The notes under the pieces: model-generated | Told to the model about the DNA's origin: nothing | Database searches by the model: none | The model's input: the letters and a program-made list of their open reading frames with translations, nothing else | Part shown: piece after piece, positions 1-6,151 of the stretch | Position numbering within the stretch: the first letter of the stretch is position 1 | Layout of the letters: the number at the start of each line of letters is the position of its first letter | Position numbers and translations under genes: made by a program | NCBI GenBank assembly: GCA_913043285.1 | Contig: CAJWML010000025.1 | Coordinates: forward strand, 1 to 43,762 | Length of the DNA: 43,762 nt | Direction of reading: 5' to 3' | Source of the DNA: CAKZNE01 sp002695025 | Lineage (GTDB): Bacteria > Bacteroidota > Bacteroidia > Flavobacteriales > Schleiferiaceae

Positions 1-71
1 CTGTGGAGGGATTCGAACCCCCGACCAGCTGATTACAAATCAGCTGCTCTGGCCAACTGAGCTACACAGGC
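1..71 (-). tRNA. tRNA-Thr (anticodon UGU), 3' end cut by window edge
   Basis: Read on the minus strand from 71, the cloverleaf folds well. The acceptor strand is GCCTGTG, the D stem GCTC/GAGC, the anticodon stem GCTGA/TCAGC with loop TTTGTAA, and the T arm has a TTCGAAT loop. The anticodon TGT (complement at 35-37) decodes ACN threonine codons. Five of seven 3' acceptor bases are visible; the last pairs and the discriminator lie beyond base 1. In Bacteroidota this tRNA usually starts a tRNA cluster leading to tuf, and its position next to hpf-xerC-rpsU fits that order. The downstream genes are outside the window. Confidence 0.93.
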
Positions 72-83
72 TGGTTTCATTAT

Positions 84-116
84 AAAAAAGAACAGTCCGC
101 TCTGAAAAACGGACTG
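84..116 (-). terminator. Intrinsic terminator after hpf, overlapping the tRNA promoter
   Basis: CAGTCCG (93-99) pairs with CGGACTG (110-116) around a 10-base loop. On the minus strand the hairpin is followed by TTCTTTTTT. It would stop transcripts coming from hpf. Its first arm begins immediately after the -7 element at 117-124, so a transcript starting about seven bases past that element would lack part of the hairpin. Confidence 0.7.
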
Positions 117-147
117 CAAATGTAAAAAGAATTTGTATTGCTACAAA
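117..147 (-). promoter_or_regulatory. Promoter of the tRNA-Thr operon (TTTG-19-TACATTTG)
   Basis: On the minus strand there is a -33 TTTG (147-144), a 19-base spacer and a -7 TACATTTG (124-117), matching the Bacteroidota TAnnTTTG consensus. The 14 bases at 138-151 are identical to 1677-1690 in front of rpsU, and both -7 elements are followed by CAG. It probably drives the tRNA cluster leading leftward. Confidence 0.65.
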
Positions 148-166
148 CAGCGGTAAAAATATTTTT

Positions 167-472
167 TTAAGAGGCCAAAGCCCTAGCTTTTTCCTTGTGT
201 TTGCGCAATTGTCTGCGTAAAGCTTCCGCAGATAAATCGGTAGCTTCTTCAAAAGATTTACATTGTTTCTTCACTACCAGATCATTTCCCGGGATGTTGA
301 GCTTGATTTCGGTAATTTTATTTTGCTTGGTATGGTTATTATCTACTTTAAGATACACTTCACTATCCACGATGCGATCGTAGAATTGTTCCAGCTTACT
401 AAGTCTCTTTTCAATAAAGGTCAGCAATTTTTGATCTGCAGAGAAATTGACAGACTGAATACGTACTTTCAT
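167..472 (-). CDS. hpf: Ribosome hibernation-promoting factor, short form (HPF/RaiA family)
   Basis: A 101-residue protein of the HPF/YfiA/RaiA family, which binds the 30S decoding region in stationary phase and stops translation, protecting idle ribosomes. The length and the pattern of alternating strands and helices fit a single S30AE domain. The C-terminal helix is rich in basic residues (RRQLRKHKEK, about 87-96), as expected for rRNA contact. The C-terminal dimerisation domain of the long HPF form is absent, so any 100S dimer formation would need another factor. It lies four bases downstream of xerC on the same strand and is closed by a terminator at 84-116, so it is probably co-transcribed with rpsU-xerC. 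The start ATG at 472 is the only reasonable one. Confidence 0.9.
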   Translation of the reverse strand: MKVRIQSVNFSADQKLLTFIEKRLSKLEQFYDRIVDSEVYLKVDNNHTKQNKITEIKLNIPGNDLVVKKQCKSFEEATDLSAEALRRQLRKHKEKARALAS

Positions 473-476
473 AAAG

Positions 477-1376
477 TCACGATTTTTTTTCGCCTCTCGG
501 GTGGGCTGTGTTATACAATTGTTTCAATTGGTCCACCGAATTATGGGTGTAGACCTGGGTGGCTGACAGACTGGAATGCCCGAGTAATTCCTTTATAGAG
601 TTTAAATCTGCCCCCCTGTTTAGCATATGCGTGGCAAAGGAATGCCTTAACGTATGCGGACTCTTGTTTTCTATACCGGAAACTAAACTAATGTACTTAT
701 TTACGAGATTATAGACAAGTTTTGGATATAGCTTTTTACCCCTGTGGGTGACAAAAAAACTGGAATCCTGCGCCATTTGCCGGGTTTCAGACTCCCCAGC
801 TATGTACTCTTTCAATTCCTGCTCAAAAGTGCCTGACACAGGAATAAAACGTTCCTTATTTCGCTTACCTAAAACCCGTATATATTGATTCTGTACCTGC
901 ACATCACCAACTCGCAGGTTTATCAGCTCACTCAGGCGCATACCTGTATTATACAAGGTGGAAACGATCATCTTCTCCTGCCTGCCCCGTTCATCATCCG
1001 GGAAAGGTATATCATCCAGAAGATAGGAAGCTTCTTCTTCAGTAATCACCCGCAATAGCTTCCTGGACTGTTTAGGGGCCATAACCTTTTGCATGGGATT
1101 GCTGGTGATATTCCCCTCTTTAACCAAAAAGCGAAAAAAACTTTTGAGACAGGACAGCTTCCGGTTGATGCTCTTGCTGGTAAGCCCTTCTTCAGAAAGC
1201 CTGACTATCCAGTAACGGATCATTTGATGATTGACCTGGTCCCACTCTGAGGAAAGCTGGTATTCCGTTTCAAGAAATTGAGAAAAGGCTTCCAGGTCGG
1301 TGCGGTAAGCCGTTAAGGTATGAGAGGAATACCTTTTTTGATATTGGAGATATTCGAGAAAGGAAGTTATACCCAT
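477..1376 (-). CDS. xerC: Tyrosine recombinase XerC-like
   Basis: A 299-residue tyrosine recombinase of the XerC/D type that resolves chromosome dimers at dif. The N-terminal SAM-like DNA-binding domain spans about 1-95 and the catalytic domain about 105-290. The whole catalytic set is visible: R147 (in GMRLSEL), K171, H241 and R244 (in HTLRHSF), H267 (in LGHSS) and nucleophile Y276. The length is typical of Xer proteins. It sits between rpsU and hpf, a conserved Bacteroidota arrangement that argues for the housekeeping recombinase over a phage or island integrase. A terminator-like hairpin separates it from rpsU, so expression may depend on read-through. Whether it acts alone or with a XerD partner cannot be told from this window. 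Confidence 0.9.
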   Translation of the reverse strand: MGITSFLEYLQYQKRYSSHTLTAYRTDLEAFSQFLETEYQLSSEWDQVNHQMIRYWIVRLSEEGLTSKSINRKLSCLKSFFRFLVKEGNITSNPMQKVMAPKQSRKLLRVITEEEASYLLDDIPFPDDERGRQEKMIVSTLYNTGMRLSELINLRVGDVQVQNQYIRVLGKRNKERFIPVSGTFEQELKEYIAGESETRQMAQDSSFFVTHRGKKLYPKLVYNLVNKYISLVSGIENKSPHTLRHSFATHMLNRGADLNSIKELLGHSSLSATQVYTHNSVDQLKQLYNTAHPRGEKKS

Positions 1377-1414
1377 AAAAAAAGCAAGGAATGTAAATAT
1401 ACAAACCTTGCTTT
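1377..1414 (-). terminator. Intrinsic terminator or attenuator between rpsU and xerC
   Basis: AAAGCAAGG (1381-1389) and CCTTGCTTT (1406-1414) form a perfect 9-bp stem with a 16-base loop. On the minus strand it runs into a T tract just before the xerC ATG. Partial termination here would let rpsU be expressed far above xerC and hpf. Confidence 0.65.
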
Positions 1415-1440
1415 ATCTTAAATAGTATATTGAATGAGGT

Positions 1441-1632
1441 CTATTCCTCTTCCTGGCGCTTGCCTTGAATGTAAGCTGCCTTGAGAATCTCTTTCCTTCT
1501 TTCAACGGAAGGCTTGGTGAACTGCTGACGAGAGCGAACTTCACGCATAACGCCTGTGCGATCGTACTTTCTTTTGTAGCGCTTAAGGGCGCGATCTATA
1601 GATTCTCCTTCTTTTACAGAAATTACTAGCAT
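1441..1632 (-). CDS. rpsU: 30S ribosomal protein S21
   Basis: A 63-residue basic protein matching bS21, the small-subunit protein near the anti-Shine-Dalgarno end of 16S rRNA that helps initiation. It begins MLVISVKEGESIDRALKRYK and has the family's central helix with an arginine/lysine-rich C-terminus (about 32-58). The length is normal. It is the first gene of rpsU-xerC-hpf and has a strong promoter at 1658-1686, with a hairpin terminator immediately after it. Bacteroidota use Shine-Dalgarno pairing little, and S21 in this phylum is thought to help sequester the anti-Shine-Dalgarno sequence; that is family knowledge, not visible here. Confidence 0.95.
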   Translation of the reverse strand: MLVISVKEGESIDRALKRYKRKYDRTGVMREVRSRQQFTKPSVERRKEILKAAYIQGKRQEEE

Positions 1633-1657
1633 TGCTTCATTTTAAATTTTCGGGCTG

Positions 1658-1686
1658 CAAATATATAAATTTTATTTTGCTACAAA
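1658..1686 (-). promoter_or_regulatory. rpsU promoter (TTTG-17-TATATTTG)
   Basis: On the minus strand a -33 TTTG (1686-1683) is followed, after 17 bases, by TATATTTG (1665-1658), an exact match to TAnnTTTG. It lies 25 bases from the rpsU ATG. The upstream 14 bases (1677-1690) are repeated exactly at the tRNA-Thr promoter (138-151). Confidence 0.75.
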
Positions 1687-1720
1687 CAGCCCCTTACACA
1701 TTTAGACGTAAAAATTGGTC

Positions 1721-2893
1721 TTATTTCATCAGGTTCTTTGAGATCACCAGTTTTTGGATCTCAGAAGTTCCTTCACCGATGGTACAGAGTTTAACATCAC
1801 GGTAAAATTTCTCCACCGGAAAATCCTTGGTAAAACCATAACCTCCAAATATCTGTACCGCCTCATTACAAACTCTTACCGCGACCTCAGAGGCATATAA
1901 TTTAGCCATAGCTCCGGCCTGGGTAACCTTTTCTCCCCTGTTCTTAAGGTCAGCGGCTTTATAGGTGAGCAATTCTGCAGCTTCGAGCTCCGTGGCCATA
2001 TCAGCCAATTTAAAGGCCACCGCCTGGAATTTTGAAATAGGCTTTCCAAACTGCTCGCGCTCTTTGGAATATTTTACCGCTGCATCCAGCGCCCCATGGG
2101 CTGTACCCAACGAAAGGGCTGCGATAGAGATTCGTCCACCGTCCAGCACCTTCATAGCCTGGATGAAGCCATCACCTTCCTCACCAAGCATATTTTCATG
2201 GGGTACACGACAGTTCTCAAAGATCAGCTCGGTGGTTTCCGAAGCACGCATACCTAACTTATTCTCCTTACGCCCACCTTTAAAGCCGGGTGTGCCTTTT
2301 TCCACCACAAAGGCTGACATACCGCGGGAATCGCCTTTTTCACCCGTGCGGGCTATTACTACCGCCACATTTCCGGAAACCCCGTGAGTTATAAAATTCT
2401 TGGAGCCGTTCAGCACCCAATGGTCACCATCACGCACAGCCGTAGTAGCCATACCACCCGCATCAGAGCCAGTACCTACTTCGGTAAGGCCCCAAGCACC
2501 AATCCATTCTGCGGTAGCCAGCTTAGGCAGGTATTTGCGTTTTTGCTCTTCATTACCAAAAGAAAGGATATGACCTGTACACAGGGAGTTATGAGCGGCC
2601 ATAGACAGACCTATAGAGGGATCTACCCGGGATAATTCGGTTATTGCGGTTACATATTCAGAATAACCAAAACCGGAACCTCCGTATTCTTCGGGGACGA
2701 AAACTCCCATAAGGCCTAGTCCTCCCAATTTTTTAAAAACTTCAACGGGAAAAGTCTGAGCTTCGTCCCATTCCATTATATAAGGCCGTATGTGTTGTTC
2801 GCTAAAATCACGAACCATATCGGCTACCATTTTCTGCGTTTCACTTCTCCCGAATCCAAGTCCGGTTTCCGGAGCTGTTGCAGTTGCATCCAT
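1721..2893 (-). CDS. Acyl-CoA dehydrogenase
   Basis: A 390-residue flavin-dependent acyl-CoA dehydrogenase catalysing the first, alpha-beta desaturating step of beta-oxidation or of branched-chain amino-acid breakdown, passing electrons to ETF. The N-terminal helical domain spans about 15-130. The beta domain holds the signature WGLTEVGTGSDAGG (134-147). The C-terminal helical domain contains QIFGGYGFTKDFP (347-359) and the catalytic glutamate E374 in IGEGTSE. The overall pattern is like short/branched-chain enzymes, but chain-length preference cannot be read from sequence. It appears monocistronic, with its own -7 element at 2956-2963. The presence of methylmalonyl-CoA mutase genes elsewhere in the window makes a role in propionyl-CoA-producing degradation plausible, but this is inference. 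Confidence 0.92.
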   Translation of the reverse strand: MDATATAPETGLGFGRSETQKMVADMVRDFSEQHIRPYIMEWDEAQTFPVEVFKKLGGLGLMGVFVPEEYGGSGFGYSEYVTAITELSRVDPSIGLSMAAHNSLCTGHILSFGNEEQKRKYLPKLATAEWIGAWGLTEVGTGSDAGGMATTAVRDGDHWVLNGSKNFITHGVSGNVAVVIARTGEKGDSRGMSAFVVEKGTPGFKGGRKENKLGMRASETTELIFENCRVPHENMLGEEGDGFIQAMKVLDGGRISIAALSLGTAHGALDAAVKYSKEREQFGKPISKFQAVAFKLADMATELEAAELLTYKAADLKNRGEKVTQAGAMAKLYASEVAVRVCNEAVQIFGGYGFTKDFPVEKFYRDVKLCTIGEGTSEIQKLVISKNLMK

Positions 2894-2955
2894 ATAAATT
2901 AATTTAAGTCAGAGAGATTCTGTTATACCAAAAATCATTGGCATAGCAGGTTTTG

Positions 2956-2986
2956 CAAAAATACAGAAATAAGACCGGAACTTCAA
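2956..2986 (-). promoter_or_regulatory. Promoter of the acyl-CoA dehydrogenase
   Basis: On the minus strand the -7 element TATTTTTG lies at 2963-2956, with a TTG at 2986-2984 after a 20-base spacer. It is 62 bases from the start codon. Confidence 0.5.
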
Positions 2987-3014
2987 TATTAAAGGTGGGA
3001 CCTCCTGTAAAACA

Positions 3015-3047
3015 GGATGCCTCTGCGCCATGAGCGCAAAGGCATCC
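3015..3047 (-). terminator. Strong hairpin after the T9SS cargo gene
   Basis: GGATGCCT (3015-3022) pairs with AGGCATCC (3040-3047). Inside it, TGCGC (3024-3028) pairs with GCGCA (3034-3038), with one C/A mismatch between the two stems. It is 26 bases past the stop at 3074. The following minus-strand sequence has only a short TTTT, so it may be an imperfect terminator or a 3'-end stabiliser. Confidence 0.5.
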
Positions 3048-3073
3048 AAATATCTCTACAGTTATACGTTTAT

Positions 3074-4693
3074 CTATTTTTTGGAAAAGCGGCTGCTTTC
3101 CCGACTATCATCTGTATAGATCACCTGCAAGGTATAAACACCACTTGCGAAGTCCACTATATCAAGGTCAAAATTGCGTTCCAGGTTTTCGGAGCCTGTA
3201 GTTACCAGTTTACCAGCTGAATTATATACCCGATAGGCTTTAGCTTCTTTACGGCTTCCCAGGCTTATAGTAAGCTTATTTTCCGCTGGATTAGGATAAA
3301 TACTAAGTCCCTCGCTGGTAGTAGTACCGGTAATGGAGCGTGCTGTCCTACCTTCGGATTCAGTAGAAGCTTTTTGGCGATAGTAAACCACCGGGTCACA
3401 GGGTGAGTCGCCAAAGGTTATAATGTGCTCAATCACGTAACAGCCGGAAATGGGTAAATTGGAAAAACCTCCCGAATTACTCCAGCTCTCGTTAGCCCCG
3501 TTACCACTTAATAGAGGTGTTGGATTAGCGATACCATGATTACCATCGCAAACGGTTCCTTCATAGATATTCCATTCGTGGCTCATTCCTGTGCCAAATT
3601 GAAGGGCAGAAACCGAAATACTGGTATAATCGGAACCATTATCGCCCCATGTTTGGCTGAAGTTACCATCCACACCGCTAATGTTATGCACTGTTACTAT
3701 TTTCTCAAGGGTATCAATAAAACAATTGCATTCTACAATCAACTGAACCACAAAGCTGGTACCCTCTCCCCAATTGGTCACCGTTATTGAGTTAGTACCC
3801 TGACCATTAAATGAGGTTAGACCGCTGATACTCCAGGTATAACTGGCCGCGGGGTCATTGGCTATAGTATAAGTAGGAGCCAGAGCAAAACCACCCGTCT
3901 CACAGATCTGGGTGGGGCCTTCAATATCTTTATTAAAGCAACAGGCATCAAGCTTCTCACAATTCCTAACACAAATATTGTCAACCAGACCATCCAGCAC
4001 TCTCTGATCAAAACCGATGGGGTTATTAGCACTTTGAACATGCGTCAGATTAGAAATATCTGTATTCTCAGGGATTGTAACACATACTTGTCCTATAAGC
4101 TCTTCCGTCTCCGTATCCCACACGGTCATCCTTACTTTTTCACCATCAATACGCTCCAGTCTAACCGTCCAGCGACCAGTCATATTCACATCAATCTCAA
4201 AATCTTCGACCGGAAAAATACGGGTAGTACCATCTTTCAAGAAAATCTGGAATCTGAAATCATTGGTATTTGTACCATCCACAAACGCTACTCCAATGAA
4301 ATCCTGGTCGGTATCATTCCGGTCAAAGTCACGGGTAGGTGCTAAACTACCTGCTGTTGCAGCAAAAGGAAGATGTCCTACGGTACGGTTTTGATTAGTT
4401 CCTTCTCTGGTGATAAGTGATTCAAATTCAAACTCCACTATCCAGTTATTACAGAGTGTATTGGGCAAACGTTGCCAGGCCCTGATCTCATTCTCTCCGT
4501 CCGGAGCATTATCAAACTCCAGTTCACCATTTTGTATTAGGATCCTGGGAGTACCTGGTACATTTCCCTGGGAATTAAGATCTACGATGGTCCAGTTACC
4601 AGGGGTAGCATAATCATACAGAATATCGCAGGTTTGACCCTTTGCCAAACCAAACATTGTGCAAAAGGCTAAAATTGAAAATAAATGTTTCAT
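3074..4693 (-). CDS. Secreted protein with T9SS type A sorting domain and PKD-like domain
   Basis: A 539-residue secreted protein. A signal peptide covers about 1-19 (ending LAKGQ). The region about 25-245 is rich in beta strands and resembles a lectin/jelly-roll sandwich with no recognised catalytic motif. A cysteine-rich joint (RNCEKLDACC) follows, then a PKD-like beta domain around 255-340. The last ~80 residues form a type A T9SS sorting domain, recognisable from SIYPNPAENKLTISL, an RVYNSAGK strand and a final SGVYTLQV strand. It should be exported by Sec, carried over the outer membrane by the T9SS and attached to or released from the surface. A role in adhesion or carbohydrate binding is possible but unproven. 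It is monocistronic, with a hairpin downstream. Confidence 0.88.
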   Translation of the reverse strand: MKHLFSILAFCTMFGLAKGQTCDILYDYATPGNWTIVDLNSQGNVPGTPRILIQNGELEFDNAPDGENEIRAWQRLPNTLCNNWIVEFEFESLITREGTNQNRTVGHLPFAATAGSLAPTRDFDRNDTDQDFIGVAFVDGTNTNDFRFQIFLKDGTTRIFPVEDFEIDVNMTGRWTVRLERIDGEKVRMTVWDTETEELIGQVCVTIPENTDISNLTHVQSANNPIGFDQRVLDGLVDNICVRNCEKLDACCFNKDIEGPTQICETGGFALAPTYTIANDPAASYTWSISGLTSFNGQGTNSITVTNWGEGTSFVVQLIVECNCFIDTLEKIVTVHNISGVDGNFSQTWGDNGSDYTSISVSALQFGTGMSHEWNIYEGTVCDGNHGIANPTPLLSGNGANESWSNSGGFSNLPISGCYVIEHIITFGDSPCDPVVYYRQKASTESEGRTARSITGTTTSEGLSIYPNPAENKLTISLGSRKEAKAYRVYNSAGKLVTTGSENLERNFDLDIVDFASGVYTLQVIYTDDSRESSRFSKK

Positions 4694-4821
4694 GTTTAAG
4701 ACTAATTTAGAAGTTGAGTAGAGATATCCTTATAAAGTACACCTACGCAGAGGATATTCCGCCTCAAGTTTGTGGAAGGGCATTATAAGTTGCTGAATCA
4801 GGAAAGATCGTGAGTAAAACT

Positions 4822-5904
4822 TTAAAGCGTTAGATAGAAAAACAGTTTTGTTGTATTCTCTTCCGTGAAACCTTGCAGCTCTTTTATTTCGGAAATACTT
4901 TGAAATGGCCGGACCTTTTCCCTGAAACTAAAAATTGCCTTAACCATTTCATACTGCAAATAAGGATGTTTAAGCATTTCCCGAAACTCTCCTTTGTTTA
5001 AAGACATTTTTCGCAGGCCTGAACTATCTACGGTAATCTGTTTTTGAATCTGATTGTATCGTTCATTATCAATCCCATACACCTCAAGTAATTGTTTTTT
5101 TGAGAAGTACCCTCCTAAACGTTCCCGGTACTTGATAATCCGGTGCGCAAAGGCAGGTCCAATGCCTCGCACCTCCAATAACTGCAAGGAGTCCGCTGAG
5201 TTGATCTCAACCATAACCGTCATGGATTCCTTTCCGGGGTTTGACTCAATCCGCATGGTATCAATTTGCACGTAAGGCATTAGTTTCTCTACCAAAGAAG
5301 AATCGAGGGTATATACTTTATAGAGTTGTTCCGGCCTTTTATAGGGCTTTATCTTTTCGCGATAGGTAATGATCCCCTTGGCCTGCCAATCATAAAAACC
5401 CATACCTTCCAATGTACTGACTGAAACAAGGTTAGGATCAAAAGTCCTGAGCTTCCATCGCTCATGTTTTTCTTTAAGGTAGCGTGAGGTTTTTTCAGGA
5501 AAGCGGGCAAAAGGCCTTACTTTTTCCAACCATGCAGAATCGAGGCTATACATTTTTTCAAGGTCCGAGAAACCGTAAAACTGCCCACCCTTATGCCGAT
5601 AATTCAAAATGGTTTGGGCCTGACGGTTGGAAAGTCCTAATGCTTTCCATATAGAGTCATTGGCTTCGTTGGGGTCAAATACAAATGGCGTAAAATGGTG
5701 CCTTTGAAAACGGATAAGACTATCTTCCTTTTCCCACCTGGCCAGGGCTTTTTCAAATTTTGTAAAATCCGTTGAGCGAGTGATGTGCAGGTAATCGTCT
5801 ACCAGTAAAACACCCCAAAAGAGAAGTATCAGAACAAGCAGGGCATAAATCCCTCTTCGTTGGCGTTTAGTATAGGTCGCAAACTCTTTAAGGCCTTTCC
5901 ACAT
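4822..5904 (-). CDS. Membrane-anchored protein with four helix-hairpin-helix repeats (ComEA-like)
   Basis: A 360-residue protein with one N-terminal membrane segment (about 19-38) and no cleavage site. The rest carries four related units of about 60-70 residues, each with a helix-hairpin-helix. The first three open DPNEAND, DPNLVSV and EINSADS; the fourth (about 300-360) is more diverged. Unit three has the best motif (LLEVRGIGPAFAHRIIKYRE), which resembles the ComEA DNA-binding domain (IGPxxAxxIxxYR). ComEA binds incoming DNA in the periplasm during natural transformation, so a DNA-binding role outside the inner membrane is plausible. Related multi-HhH proteins are common in Bacteroidota and mostly uncharacterised. 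No competence genes are adjacent. Confidence 0.82.
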   Translation of the reverse strand: MWKGLKEFATYTKRQRRGIYALLVLILLFWGVLLVDDYLHITRSTDFTKFEKALARWEKEDSLIRFQRHHFTPFVFDPNEANDSIWKALGLSNRQAQTILNYRHKGGQFYGFSDLEKMYSLDSAWLEKVRPFARFPEKTSRYLKEKHERWKLRTFDPNLVSVSTLEGMGFYDWQAKGIITYREKIKPYKRPEQLYKVYTLDSSLVEKLMPYVQIDTMRIESNPGKESMTVMVEINSADSLQLLEVRGIGPAFAHRIIKYRERLGGYFSKKQLLEVYGIDNERYNQIQKQITVDSSGLRKMSLNKGEFREMLKHPYLQYEMVKAIFSFREKVRPFQSISEIKELQGFTEENTTKLFFYLTL

Positions 5905-5980
5905 TTGTGTTTTCCAGGTTTCATGACCTCCCCTGAAAGAACAAACACGAAAAGCAATTTACTAAATCTTAACTGAACCG

Positions 5981-6151
5981 CTAACTTTCAGGACTATCTG
6001 TAACCCCAGGCCGTGGTTCCTTATCATTCTCATCAAAGCTATCCGGCTCTGGCCTGGGTGGTGTTCTTAACACTTTCATGAAGAAGTACACGGTGAAAAC
6101 CGTTACGGTAAGCTGAACTAATACCATCAGGATGAGTGCGCTGCTGTTCAT
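5981..6151 (-). CDS. MetS-like small subunit of the NSS amino-acid transporter
   Basis: A 56-residue ORF, too small for routine gene calling. It starts at the ATG at 6151-6149, which overlaps the transporter stop TGA (6150-6148) as ATGA, and ends with TAG at 5983-5981. A single hydrophobic helix (about 4-26, ALILMVLVQLTVTVF) is followed by KVLRTPPRPEPD and an acidic, proline-rich tail. In Corynebacterium the methionine carrier MetP needs a tiny membrane partner, MetS, encoded next to it. The order, overlap and single-helix layout here match that arrangement. Translational coupling suggests a fixed ratio with the carrier. Substrate cannot be inferred. Confidence 0.8.
   Translation of the reverse strand: MNSSALILMVLVQLTVTVFTVYFFMKVLRTPPRPEPDSFDENDKEPRPGVTDSPES

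Noticed and set aside
477..1376. Tyrosine recombinase as a sign of an integrated element
   Set aside because: The rpsU-xerC-hpf-tRNA order is a conserved chromosomal arrangement in Bacteroidota, and no attachment-site duplication or phage genes are nearby; it is best read as the housekeeping Xer protein.
3017..3220. 67-residue plus-strand frame over the T9SS sorting domain
   Set aside because: It is antisense to a well-supported sorting domain and begins inside the hairpin at 3015-3047.
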